Source: Acanthopleura granulata
Taxonomy: Eukaryota; Mollusca; Polyplacophora; Chitonida; Chitonidae
Direction of reading: 5' to 3'
NCBI GenBank assembly: GCA_016165875.1
Contig: JABBOT010000005.1
Coordinates: 27,677,368-27,741,367 of the forward strand
DNA length: 64,000 nucleotides
The notes under the pieces: model-generated
What the model was told of the DNA's origin: nothing
What the model saw: only the letters and a program-made list of their open reading frames with translations
The model's database searches: none
Made by a program: the position numbers and the translations under genes
Part shown: one piece after another, positions 35,710 through 46,619 of the stretch
How the letters are laid out: each line of letters opens with the position of its first letter
How positions within the stretch are numbered: the stretch's first letter is position 1

Positions 35710-36395
35710 TATACCTATATACTGAAAACTGTAGGTTTAACGAATTGACTGGATGTGTGCAGCAGTGCTATGGGCATGTGGTACTCAGGCTCACCTATCC
35801 ACCGTGTTGCTTCAGAGCTTTCTATTTGAAAAGGCTATGATGATCAGTGGAACTTTTAGGCTGTGAACTGTTGGGCAAAGGTTATGTGTACATGCAGGGC
35901 AGTCAGGAGTAATGAATCTAATATAAAAATGAATTCAGTTCTCTAGGTCGCAGGTCAGTTAGACATCAAGTTTCTCTAGACGATACAACAATAACAACAA
36001 ACATGTACAGAACGGTATACTATAAATATAACTGAAATCGGAACTGGCTGCGTCACTTCACTCAGCATTGGTTTCAACACACCTTGTCATGAGCAGCACA
36101 GACTTAATTAACATAATTAACAGAGGCCTAAACCATGATTGTTACATAAATAACCATGTGAAGCCTTTTCAGAACAAACTAAATCATCCTTAATGAATTT
36201 GAAATAATTTTATTTCTTGATTTGTACTTGTGATGCCCAGACATCATGAGATTCAAAATCAGCCTAGATCAGGATATGGTGACTGAGGAAAAAGGGGAAA
36301 AAAAGAAGTGAGGGTTGGGTATTTAAGTCGTGTAAGAACAACATAAACTAGAAGAGAGTGCTCTACTGATTTTGTAGTTTTTATGTGAAGTTTGT
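35710..36395. other. Unassigned, non-coding
   Basis: No element, exon or repeat recognised between the direct repeat and the SINE. Confidence 0.35.
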
Positions 36396-36409
36396 CTAAG
36401 AATATCTGT

Positions 36410-36676
36410 GGGGGCCTCTGTGACTGAGGGGGTTAGCGCACCAGCGTGGCATTATGACTCTGTGCCTCTTACCAATGCGGTCGCTGTGAATTCAATTCCC
36501 GCTTATGCTGGCTTCCTCTCTGGCCGTATATGGAAAGGTCCGCCAGGAAGGTTTGTATGGTCGTTGGTTTCCTCCAGGCTCTGCCTGCTTTTCTCCCCTT
36601 GTAATGCTGGCCGCCATCATAGAAGTGAAACATTCTTGAGTACAGCGAAAAACACCAATCAAATATATAAGTAAGT
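36410..36676 (+). mobile_element. tRNA-derived SINE, full length, with TSD
   Basis: The head reads GCCTCTGTGACTGAGGGGG with a GGTTAGCGC A-box continuation and a B-box-like GAATTCAATTCC. Then come the body (GGCTTCCTCTCTGGCCGTA, GGTCCGCCAGGAAGG) and the tail CTTGAGTACAGCG...AACACCAATCAAATA. It is flanked by an exact 11-bp direct repeat AGAATATCTGT (36,399-36,409 and 36,677-36,687), the target-site duplication. Confidence 0.92.
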
Positions 36677-37140
36677 AGAATATCTGTACGATGATTGTAT
36701 ATCATGAAGTCCATTCTTCGAAATGCCAACTTTAAATGAATTATTATTTTCCGTCTATATTAACGTTAAGGGCTTGATATGGTCTGAAAATGTGAATGTT
36801 GTAGCCTATAATAACTCCATTTCTGTTGTGCAGCTCCAAAGGTAACTGTATTTTACAGGGCTATCTGTCAGCACTGTCTTAAAATGGGTGCCATCCTTCC
36901 ACGTGTCTGTCACAGTATTCCCATATGTATCTCCTAAACGGCTTACACGTGAGCATTGTACACAGTGTCATAATCAGTGTTTCCTCATGTTTCACAAAAT
37001 CTGTCTGTATATGTTTGTCATTCAGTGTGTCTGCTTTTCCGTACCTCTGTGTTCCATTCCAAGCTTTGCGTTTTAGCGTGAAACTTGTTTCTTTGTAGGT
37101 ACAAGTAGCTTATATACATGTAGATGTAGCTTACACAAGT

Positions 37141-37248
37141 GTTCGTTTGGTATGAAAATTATGAAAGGAGTTGAAGAAATTTTGCATATGTTGTGAGCTT
37201 TAACGAGCAACATATGCAAAAGTTTCATAACTTTCATGTCAAATGAAC
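37141..37248. repeat. Short imperfect palindrome
   Basis: 37,141-37,193 pairs with 37,208-37,248: TTTTGCATATGTTG against CAACATATGCAAAA, and ATGAAAATTATGAAA against TTTCATAACTTTCAT. Loop of about 14 bp. It abuts a SINE fragment. Confidence 0.65.
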
Positions 37249-37249
37249 A

Positions 37250-37397
37250 CGGGTCTGCCAGCAACTTGCGGATAGTTCTGGGTTTCCTCAGGGCTCTGTC
37301 TGGTTTCCCGCCATCATAATACTGGCCGCCGTCGCATAAGAGAAATATTTTTGAATACTGCGTAGAACACCAAACATATACATATATAAATAAATTA
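37250..37397 (+). mobile_element. SINE 3' fragment
   Basis: Body and tail only: GGTCTGCCAGCAACTTGCGG, CTGGCCGCCGTCGCATAAG and AACACCAAACATATAC. 5' truncated; it starts at the right arm of a short palindrome. Confidence 0.8.
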
Positions 37398-37494
37398 AGG
37401 GTATGCCATCTCATAATGTGTATTGAAGTAAATGATGGTGCCTGACGTTACAGTTCACAGCCATAGGGGACATAAATGCAGCTGGGTAGGTTTA

Positions 37495-37560
37495 AGTGGG
37501 GTGTCATCGTATAAGTGAAATGTTCTTGAGTACGGTGTAAAACACCAATCAATAAATCAA
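37495..37560 (+). mobile_element. SINE tail fragment
   Basis: ATCGTATAAGTGAAATGTTC followed by TTGAGTACGGTGTAAAACAC and CAATCAATAAATCAAA: tail of the same SINE. Confidence 0.75.
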
Positions 37561-37655
37561 ATGAACACGTGAGTAAGATGTATGCTCTAACACTGACCCT
37601 CAGTTGGAGGTCATTGATGATGAGACACTGGCTAACTGTATATTTGTGTTGACAG

Positions 37656-37747
37656 AAAAGAAGTCCTTTGCAAGATGCAAAGCGGTGGATTGAATCTGGA
37701 TTGGACAAGGATGGCATGAAGTTGAGATATATTAATTATAACAAAGG
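37656..37747 (+). CDS. Paralog fragment: exon preceding SET
   Basis: Acceptor TGTTGACAG and donor GTAAGTCATT bound 92 nt coding KRSPLQDAKRWIESGLDKDG and MKLRYINYNKG. Ends in KG, as expected just before the GYG that opens the SET exon at 40,042. The joined phases are off by one nucleotide, so one of the two exons carries an indel or the donor is shifted. The DIRS fragment at 38.3-39.8 kb lies in the intervening intron. Confidence 0.5.
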
Positions 37748-38329
37748 GTAAGTCATTGATCATGTACGTGCGTGTGATGAGGTGAAATGAAACTTTGGTG
37801 TGGTAGACTACAGGCTATATTATAGAACCATTCCTGACTTTATGGGGCAGTGTTAACCTTGCTTTGTATCACAAATGAAATATCACATTCTGTTACAAGT
37901 TTTGTTAGTTAATTAAATGGTTACTGTCTTTGTGCTGACTTGCTTTATAAAGTGGAATTATTGTCAAAAACGAAATCCAGAATGTCCTAGTATCAGTTTC
38001 CTTTGTTGTGAAAACATTTAGTATTGATAAAAGTATGGATGAAAAATGTGACATGATAAAGTCATATTTTACTGATTTTGCTTTCATTCTAGTTTAAAAC
38101 TGAGATTCTTTTATGCATGGTCTTGCCCTGTTGGGGTCACATTGCATAATTACCAAAAAGTCAGCGTACGCGTAATCTTGGAAGAAAATAGTTCCTGACT
38201 ATAAAACCCGAGGCCAAGGTACCTTCATAGCCTTTTTATCACGCATCTGATCGGTGTGTATGTGGGATGGTATGGCTCAGACTACCTTGCAGGCATTGGC
38301 TATACTAACAAATTGTTACTTTAATTTAT

Positions 38330-39815
38330 CAGCATCCAGGCAGCTGCTGATCCGACCATTTCTGTCCAAAAAGTATATATCCCTATCGATGCCGGACGTG
38401 CCTACGTCCAATACCTTTTCAGGGACCATATGAAAGAACTTTTTTGTCCCAAACATTGATATGTTTGCTTCAAAGCTAAACACACAGTTGGACGTCTGTG
38501 TATCTTGGGGACCAGATCCCTTTGCAACAGTCACGTATGCGTTAGCCCATACCTGGACACATTTGAATCCATATTTATATCCTCATTTCAGGCCTTTGGC
38601 CAGTGTAACCAAGAATGTCATAGTGGACGAGGTGCGAATGGCCATCTTGGTCGTTCCTTTTTTGCCACTTCAGAGCTGATTCCCACAGCTACTTGGCATG
38701 TTGACGGATCGGCCCGTGAAATTACCCTGGGGGTGGCAGATTCCCTCGCTACCAGGTGGGGGACGCAGTGCACCCTTTGGGAGGGAGATTGCAGCTAGTA
38801 GGCTGTCACATATCTTGCCACAACAGGAATTTTGGTCATCGCCAGGTCATGGATGAACTCAACGAACATTCAGTTACACCTGGAAAAGATGGCGTCTTTG
38901 GTGTTATAGGTGGAGTGTTAATCCCGTTTGGCCACCTGTAGCAAGTTTGTTGAACTTTCTGGCAGAGCTTTCATCTGGACACTGGTATGGTGTCGTAAAT
39001 TTCGCACAGATGGGTGCTCATGCAAACACTGAAATGTTTAGGTGCAGATATTGAATACCGGTTGATTCGTAGGTTTATGAAAGGACTCTTCGGAGTTATA
39101 CCACCTAAGCCAAGACATTGTCATACTTGGGATGTAGCAGTTGTCCTTGACTATCTTAAGTCATGTATGCCCTTGATAGAAATTTCTGTCAAATGTCTTA
39201 CTCTGAAACTGGCTGCTCTGATGGCCCTTGTAATGGCGTAGAGAGCGCAGACTCTGAAACGTTTCGAATTCGAGGTTATCGCTTTGTCAAACAAAAGTGG
39301 TTTTCCTCATGGATACAGTGTTAAAAAAGACTCCCAAAAGCAGGGCAAAGAGGTCCATTGTGCTCAGTAAGTTCAGGGATCAAGGGCGTTGTATGATAAA
39401 GACCTTGTACAAGTACCTGAAAAGGTACTGTGACCAGTTGCTCGTTTCTTTCCAAACATACAGGCCAGTTACAATTGCAACAATATCAAGATGGCTGACT
39501 CTTAGCCTGTCCAAGGCTGGCATTGATGTGTCAGTTTTTAAGCTCTACTTGTTTCGAGGGGATTCAACCTCAGCATCACGCAGGAAACTGTAAATATGCA
39601 ATGTGTCCCCAGAGCTGGATGAGAGGGATTCTTTCAGGATACAGTTCCCTGAGGCCTTGAGGGGTAACACCCGCCCAGATACTATGCGTATCCAGAAATT
39701 CAACAGTGCACATCGTGTCAAGCATACGAGAGAGCTATGGCCATACATAAGTTTGCAGAAGTTCAAGGATTTAGGACCTTCACTTCCCTGTCTCGTGACT
39801 GCAGACTACTGATTT
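38330..39815 (+). pseudogene. DIRS-type RNase H and tyrosine recombinase fragment
   Basis: The 5' part reads DMFASKLNTQLDVCVSWGPD, then YPHFRPLAS and MAILVVPFLPLQS, the end of the DIRS RT/RNase H region. The 3' part (from about 39,014) has the recombinase: KGLFGVIPPKPR, VLDYLK, then TAG followed by RAQTLK (Arg box at 39,242) and RPVTIATISRWLT...AGIDVSVFK. The expected His-x-x-Arg motif is LFRG preceded by Tyr, so the His is lost. Multiple stops and shifts; no terminal repeats identified. Confidence 0.75.
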
Positions 39816-40041
39816 TAAATGACTACAAAGGTACATTGGCCTGGGGTTTTATACTCATGGACTGTTTTCTTTGAAGATCACATGGACATTGACCACTTGA
39901 TAATGATGTAGTGTGACCCCTCAAACCCTCAGGGCCAGGTATGCTAAAAGAACCCCTGTCATCTGGCGCATCAGACATGCTGGAGGGAGGAATTTGTTAT
40001 GTTTCAGATGGTTTACATTGTTGTACTTGTACACTTAACAG

Positions 40042-40198
40042 GGTATGGATTTTTTGCAGAGAAAGAGTTTCAAAAGGGGGGATTCTTACTGGCATGTGTT
40101 AGAGAATGCATCAGCAAGAAAGAAGCTTTAGTCCGTGAAAATAAATACAGAGGGCAAAGGTCATTCCTGTATTTTTTTAAATCAAATGGCAATAAATG
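40042..40198 (+). pseudogene. Paralog fragment: SET N-terminal exon, donor lost
   Basis: After CACTTAACAG a 157-nt open exon reads GYGFFAEKEFQKGGFLL, ISKKEALVRENKYRG and SFLYFFKSNGNK, a well-preserved SET N-terminal half with the GxG motif. At the expected splice after ATG the donor reads CTAAGT rather than GTAAGT, so reading runs into TAA. No SET C-terminal exon is seen downstream. Confidence 0.7.
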
Positions 40199-40949
40199 CT
40201 AAGTCTCAATACACATTTTCTGTGCCATTCTACCTGCAAAGATTTACTGAGATATTGCAGCCTTATGAAAGTTAGATTGATATACCCTTGCCATTTTAAA
40301 AATTTGGCACAAGTTCCTACCTTGGCTTTTTCTTTGAGAACATGATAAATCATGAAGGTGTCAAATCCAGTACACTATATATAATGTACATTGTCTTATG
40401 CTGAATTTATTTCATACTTTTGTTATTGTTCAAACATTTGGCCTTGAGGCTTGTTTGCCCAAATTGTGGATTATTGTATCTGTGGTTATTCACTTCTTAA
40501 TTACCTGTGTTTGCCTGGGATGGTTTGTTTCTTAAATTTCTCTGATGGAAAACCTGAGTTTTATGAAGAATTGCATGACATTGCGCCTTTAATCTAGTTG
40601 CAATGGCAATATCTGGTACATGTATCAATACTTTATAAATTCCTTTCACATGAGAATCCTGACTGTCTCAATGATTGCCAACCTACACTTTTCTGAGAAA
40701 TAGAACTTCATGACAACTGTATGAAGTTAGGTGGGAGAATAGTAGAGAGGAGAAAGTGCAGTGTTGGTGTCATGGTTAAGGTTTTATATTTATCTCTCAT
40801 ATAATGGAATACCATTTCCATGGTGTATACATGTAGGTTAAGCTTTTTTGTTCAGGTTCTAGGCATATTGGATAGCTTACACAAATAAGGCAAAAGTTAA
40901 ACTTGTGTGTATCTGTATTTTAATGTCTCACCATTGAAATATTTTGCAG

Positions 40950-40970
40950 CTTTACTGACTGCTCTATCAG
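40950..40970 (+). CDS. Paralog mini-exon candidate (21 nt)
   Basis: TTTTGCAG, 21 nt in phase 1 symmetry (coding LLTALS), then GTGAGC. A diverged copy with flanks occurs about 300 bp on at 41,247-41,273. Very short, so tentative. Confidence 0.25.
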
Positions 40971-41246
40971 GTGAGCTGTTGGTCATGCCCTGTTTGTTCA
41001 TGCAGACGACAGGCCTGTGGGATGGTTTAGCTTTGCTGTTCAGCTCTGATTATTAGTGATAGTATGTGTAAATGATAAAGGTTAGCTTTTCTGCTTAGCC
41101 TTCATATACATCTAATAGAAATAAGTTTTGCATGGTATTGAGATCAAACTGTTCTGTTGAACTCCTGGGCATATAAAGGGATAGGTTACGTACAGAAGGC
41201 ATTTCTGTGGCATATTTTAACACATCACCACCTACGCGTTTTGCAG

Positions 41247-41273
41247 CTTTTCTACATGTAATTGCTCAATCAA
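41247..41273 (+). CDS. Paralog mini-exon candidate (27 nt)
   Basis: TTTTGCAG, 27 nt phase 1 symmetric coding FLHVIAQS, then GTGAGC. Tandem relative of 40,950-40,970. Confidence 0.25.
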
Positions 41274-41435
41274 GTGAGCTGTCAGGATTCTCGGAATTCC
41301 TAGTTTTTGATGGTATTTTGTTGTTGCCAGAAAAACAGATCTTGATTTCATTTAATCTATAAACTTCACCAGTTTATTTCCTTTTCAGCCATGGCAACTC
41401 AACAATAAGTACATACATTCTAATCTTTCTTACAG

Positions 41436-41495
41436 GAGCAGGTGTTTGTGGTGATGAGGAGCTGACGAACAGAGGCACACCTGAACTGGATTCAA
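41436..41495 (+). CDS. Paralog mini-exon (60 nt)
   Basis: Acceptor TTTCTTACAG and donor GTGAGG bound 60 nt, phase 1 symmetric, coding GAGVCGDEELTNRGTPELDS. Acidic and Thr/Pro-containing like the linker exons of genes A and B. Confidence 0.45.
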
Positions 41496-42010
41496 GTGAG
41501 GAAAGGGGTCATTGAAGCCAGCGTCATAAGTACTTTGATTTTATGAACAGAAAACCTGTTTGTGTGTAATGGACTATGATTTAATGATCCAGCTTTGAAC
41601 AAGGACTGTATGGGGTGTATTGACTCCTTTATTCCATACATTTAAGTGTAAATTGTAATAAAAATACTGCATGGATTCCAAGGATTCTTTTCGCACTCTG
41701 TTTCCTGAAGCAATGCTAAGCTCAAGTACCATATCATATTGTCCTAATCTAATGGTTCATGCATTCTGTTGGGGCTGTATTCTGACAGGTGGGTTCAGTT
41801 TGGAGATGAAGTAACTGTTTGTTTTCGTCATTTATCATGGTACACAGCAGTTTGGATATGCAATCAACATTCAAACATAACACCAGTGTTTTCTTTATCA
41901 AGATATTTAAATTGTAAAGATGGAAACTTGTGTGATACTTTGATATGTAATCTTGAATTTCTGTTTTATATGTTGTATAATGTTGATCTTTCATTTATTT
42001 GTAAAAACAG

Positions 42011-42064
42011 ATATTCCTATGGGAGAGGATGTGATTTCTCAGAATGGGGAAGAAGACTCCTGCT
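42011..42064 (+). pseudogene. Paralog mini-exon, donor unclear
   Basis: After GTAAAAACAG the plus strand codes DIPMGEDVISQNGEEDSC and then TGA. The start is in phase 1 and the content is acidic. At the expected end the sequence is TGAGTG with no GT donor, so it is probably decayed. Confidence 0.35.
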
Positions 42065-42440
42065 GAGTGTAGCAGCTAAACAAATGGAGAGGGGTCAGAG
42101 GCATTCTGACAGTTAGATTCAGTTTTTAAATGAAATTGCTGTTTCAAGAGTCAAAAGCAGTGTTTTCTTAATCAAGATATTTAATATTGGCATGTATCAT
42201 TTGGTGTCTTAACTTAGGGTCTCTCTATACACTTCATACCGATCTATATTGGGGTCAAATACAGGCTTTTAATTTGGGCATTGTTTTCAATAGTTCAGCG
42301 CGAGAGCCACAGCCATGGGGGCAAGGCTCAAGTGGCTGCAGAGACACTTGAAGCTCTGGGGTGTCTAAATGACCAGGGAAGCATTCTGGCTAATTTGGGG
42401 TATTGAAAAATCCCACGTTTAGTATTTGTACACTTAACAG

Positions 42441-42597
42441 GGTATGGAGTTTTCCCATAGAAAGTGTTTGAAAGGGGGAATTTTTTCTGGAATGTGTTGG
42501 AGAATGCATCAGCAAGAAAGAAGCTTTAATTCATGAAAATAAATACCGAGGATGAAGGTCATTCGTGCATTTTTTAAATCAACTGGTGATAAGTGTT
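42441..42597 (+). pseudogene. Paralog fragment: second, decayed SET N-terminal exon
   Basis: Same exon as 40,042-40,198, again after CACTTAACAG, beginning GYGVF and then hitting TAG. Later ISKKEAL and ENKYRG are recognisable in another frame, with a further stop. The flanks also match, so a block of roughly 0.5 kb (about 40,020-40,528) was duplicated here (about 42,424-42,882). Confidence 0.7.
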
Positions 42598-42879
42598 AAA
42601 TCTCAATACACATTTTCTGTGCCATTTTACCTGCAAAGATTTATTAACATTAACATTAATTTGGCACACCTTGGTTTTGTCTTTGAGTACATAATAGGTG
42701 AAGGTGTCATGAAAGTTTCAAAAAAATAAAGAAGTACTCTGCATGTAATGTACCTTGTCTTGTGAATTTATTTCATACATTTATTATTGCTGGAACATTT
42801 GACCTTGAGGCTTGGTTACAAAAATTGTGGATTATTGTATCTATGATTATTCACTTCTTAAAAGCCTGTGTTTGCCTGG

Positions 42880-43338
42880 GATTGGCATCGCAGAATCGTG
42901 TAATAAGTCCAGAGTTCTTGCACGCAGCCTTTCCTGTTTAACATAGCAGGCATGTATCATCTGTTCAGGTCCACGGCAACTAGAAAAGCACAAACGCTGC
43001 GGTCTTGCCTTCGCCCTTTACTGTCCAGCCAGCCACAATGTACGAAGCCCCATGTTAAAACTTCTAAATCCATTGCCATGGCCATTGCACTCGCCACCAC
43101 AGCAGTGCTGGGTTATTGTGTGTTGTAGCGCGACACTGATCTAGATTTGAATGTTTTAATATGTGGCTTGGTACTTTGAGGCTGACTGGAGGGTAAAGGA
43201 CAAAGGTAACACCACTGTGTTTGTGCTTTTCTAGTTGCCATGGGTCAGAACTCTCGCTACATGCCCCCTATGTGTATCGAAATTTCAGCTTGCAAGAACT
43301 CTGGACTTACTACACAATTTTGCAATGTCATCAGCTGT
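42880..43338. mobile_element. Long imperfect palindrome (foldback/MITE-like)
   Basis: The left arm from about 42,880 and the right arm ending about 43,338 are reverse complements over roughly 200 bp each. TAAGTCCAGAGTTCTTGCA (left) pairs with TGCAAGAACTCTGGACTTA (right), and GGCAACTAGAAAAGCACAAA with TTTGTGCTTTTCTAGTTGCC. The loop is near 43,080-43,120. No transposase inside. It begins exactly where the duplicated SET-exon block (42,424-42,882) ends. Confidence 0.7.
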
Positions 43339-43339
43339 A

Positions 43340-44280
43340 GCTTCGGTGCTGTCAACGTAATGAGTGCAAGAGCTAGAGAAATGTTACGAAATTCTTTGGG
43401 CAGTGACAAAGAAGGGATAAAATTGGCCCAAGCACAGTCACATATATCTCTGACGCAAACGCTAATTATGATATCCATTACATGACACCACGATCTAGGC
43501 CTAGTGTATAAGCCTGTAGTTTTCCAGCATAAGACATTGATTCAAAAAGAAACTTTCCTTTTCATCCAGAGAAGGGACGACAAATTACAAGATAGTCGTA
43601 CTTTACTATATGTACACTATATTTCAGTTATGGGCCTCTGTCTTTTCTTCAAGTCCATGTGATCAAGAATTTGATCGTATGTCCCATATCATTGCACAGA
43701 AGTCTAATCCACGTCATCATTGAACAAACAGGGAATAACTTTATAAGTGTGGGTGAATTATTCCACCTAATTGCTCTTAAAAGACAAATTAATCTTGATT
43801 TTCTGCACAAATCAAGAATTCCATGTACTGATTTTTTTAAGCTGTGTGACATGTAAGAGATAAGTATACATGATAAAATGCTTCTTCCTGTCTCCATTTG
43901 CCGTGTCACACATTACAGTGATTAAGGATCCATTTTTATTTAGCAGCTTGTTGGAATTTTCCCAGTGAAAAAAATCAGGTCTATTTCCATCTATTTCAGA
44001 ATGCAAAGGCTATTAAATCGTGAAGATGTTTATCCATTTTAATGGCCATGTTGTTTTTTTTTCTGCATTGTGAGTCAGTGTTTATGATTAAAGTACAAGG
44101 ACATTTCTTCTGCCATGCACACACCTTATTTATAAAGGGCGGTATCTTGAAGAAGTACTTGTAAAGTGCAGTAATATTAACTTCATGTTCTTTACTTAAT
44201 GCTCTACGTGCGTATTAATTTCCAGAAAATGCAAAATTCATCACTTAGCCTCTTGTTTATAGTAATAAATGTCAAGGTAA
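43340..44280. other. Unassigned, non-coding
   Basis: Only short chance frames on both strands; nothing recognised. Confidence 0.35.
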
Positions 44281-44390
44281 ATTTATTTATTTCATTAGTC
44301 TTTTACGCTGAACAGTAGAATATTTCAGAGGTAGTAAACTGTACAAAGCCTCAGGTAAAACCCACCAGTATCCGTAGGTTTTTATGGGTG
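44281..44390 (-). mobile_element. SINE fragment, decayed
   Basis: TTTATTTATTTCATTAGTCT, AATATTTCAGAGGTAGTAAA and AACCCACCAGTATCCGTAGG match the reverse-oriented tail and body at lower identity. Confidence 0.6.
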
Positions 44391-44885
44391 ATAACTCACT
44401 AAGTACTGCATGTATTGAGCTCAGGTAAAGCATAACAACACGAGGTATAATATGAATGTCTGTGTCATGCATGTGTATTAAATACACAACTCTGCACATC
44501 ATGTCTCTTTTCTGTATTGTAATCCTTGTTATGGTACATGTAAATATTAAAGCTCTTTATGAATTAATGTCAATTTTGGCGTTCATGTGTTGCATACAGG
44601 CAAGCTCTCTTGTGGCCTAAGTATCAAATCTAAGTTTTTTATTATTATTTTTTTATTCCATTTTATGTATATGTACTGCATATGCAAACATACCTCATGA
44701 AATTTATTTGAAGGCATCTCACACAGTTTCCCTTAACTTTCATTAAGTTGTTCATAATTCATATACATTATCTTGATTAAAACTTCTTGTAATATGTCTG
44801 TGTAATTCTCAGCCTGATCTGTCTCCTCTGGCCATCACACCCTTATATTTATTCCATAATATAAGGTTTTAGCCTTTGTCTCAAA

Positions 44886-45130
44886 TACAAACCTGTGCCT
44901 CTGTGGCTGAGGGGGTCAATGCGGTAGCGCAGGATGATCACCCAGCAGCCTCTTACCAATGTGGTTGCTGTCAGTTCAAGCCCAGCTTATGCTGGCTTCC
45001 TCTCCGGCTGACATGATAGATCTGCTAACATCTGGCGCATGTTGCTGGATTTCCCCTGGGCCCTGCCCAGTTTTCACCCGCCACAATGTTGGCCACAGTC
45101 GTGTAAATCAAATATTTTTCAGTATTTTTT
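44886..45130 (+). mobile_element. tRNA-derived SINE, diverged
   Basis: Head GTGCCTCTGTGGCTGAGGGG, body GCTTATGCTGGCTTCCTCTC, and a diverged tail ending near 45,130. Same family as 36,410-36,676. Confidence 0.85.
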
Positions 45131-45257
45131 TTGTGAATATTTTTCACAAAGTACTTTCGAAACAAATATATAACTTCCTGTGGTCATACAATGCCTCAGT
45201 TCTGTCAGATCTGGCTATTTAATAAGCTGCTAGAACATTATCTTAATGTCTATTCAT

Positions 45258-45450
45258 ACTGTTGGGGGCCATGTCATTCATGTGCGAGCACAACACAATT
45301 ACTCTCACCTATTCAGTCACTGTGAGGTCAAGTCCAGCATATGCTGGATTCCTCTCCGGTCGTACATGGCAAGGTCTCGAAGCAACCTGCGCATGGCAGC
45401 CATCGCATAAGCCAATTGTTCTTCAGTAAAACACCAGTCAAAGAAATCCA
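45258..45450 (+). mobile_element. tRNA-derived SINE, diverged, head damaged
   Basis: From CACTGTGAGGTCAAGTCCAG through CTCTCCGGTCGTACATGG to AAAACACCAGTCAAAGAAAT. The A-box part is poorly preserved. It lies 130 bp beyond another copy, just left of duplication copy B. Confidence 0.75.
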
Positions 45451-46112
45451 TTTATTTTATGGTAGTTCCTGTTGAATCAAAACAAACTTTACATGAAGTT
45501 TCTCTTTCACATTCCAGGGTTATTTAACTTTGGCTGACCAATGCTGAAAGCAACTTAATAATGGCGCGACATGTTGCAAAAAGTGAATGTCAACTTGCAA
45601 CCTATGCCTTTGTTAAGTGATTGACCCATATTAAATAATAAGATAATTGTAAAATCTGACCGATGAGCAGACAGATGTACAGCGATGCTTTTCATAGCTA
45701 AAACTGACGTGACTCATCACACTGTTTTGTAGTGTGAGTGATTTTAGAGATAGCTGAATATAGGTCAAAAAACCATTTTAATGGGTAAAGCACAAAGTTA
45801 TGAATCAGTTACTATGGCAACCTGAAATGGGTAAATGTAAAACAACTGTCAGATTTTTTCAGAATCATATTTTGTTCCCTTGTGTTGCCACAACCCTTTG
45901 TTGATCAGTACCTATGGCTTTGGTATGACCTGATCATCGACTGAACCCAGCATTACCAACTCCAGATGGCAAGCAACTGTTTAAGAGAGTGACAGCAAAA
46001 TATAACATTCTGTAAACATTTTCCTCTTGAGTCATCTTTAACATCTGTTAGTGTTGAGAACATATCATTGGATTCAGTGGTATGGCACACAACAGATCTG
46101 GAGAGGACTTAC

Positions 46113-46202
46113 TGGGCAGCCTATTTCCGTTCGGCAAGTTAATCCATTCCTTGAAGTGTTTGATTACTTCCTCAGTAGCTTCTGTGGTTCATTTAAACCG
46201 AT
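46113..46202 (-). pseudogene. Gene B penultimate exon, nonsense
   Basis: 90 nt, phase 1 symmetric, acceptor TATTTACAG and donor GTAAGTCC both present. The conserved Trp codon (TGG in copy A) is TGA here at 46,189-46,191. The rest reads TTEATEEVIKHFKEWINLP. Confidence 0.6.
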
Positions 46203-46511
46203 CTGTAAATAGTAATCCGCAGAATGAGTGAATATTCATACAGAAAAGCTGAGGATATGGTTACTGTTGACATCATAATTCATAATGTATATATGTAAAA
46301 CATAAATTATAAACACCAACATGATTACAAAAAAAATTCCACACCTGTAATATGTTTCAGATTATTTTAAAGTCTACAACCTGTCATAAAAATAAATACA
46401 AAAGTTACATACAAAGTCCAAGTTGTGCATATACTGCTGTGTGATGGTGCATTCTCCATGTCAGTATATCTCAAGACAGTTTCTTTGACAATAAAATGGG
46501 CCAATACACAC

Positions 46512-46619
46512 CTGTTTTAGGGCGATTACATTCCTGGCGATCTTCTTCTTCACTTCCTTCAAGGTCAAACAATGTGTCATCACAATGAGCTTTTCGAAGG
46601 GTTTCAGGAGCATCACCAC
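46512..46619 (-). CDS. Gene B acidic exon (108 nt)
   Basis: Counterpart of 2,286-2,393 with both splice sites. The acidic core reads LEGSEEEDRQECN against LEGSQEDDGQECN in copy A, so substitutions fall in the coding core but charge is kept. Confidence 0.5.

Noticed and set aside
36410..36485. tRNA gene
   Set aside because: A-box and B-box-like words are present but the cloverleaf is poor and SINE body and tail follow, so it is a SINE head.
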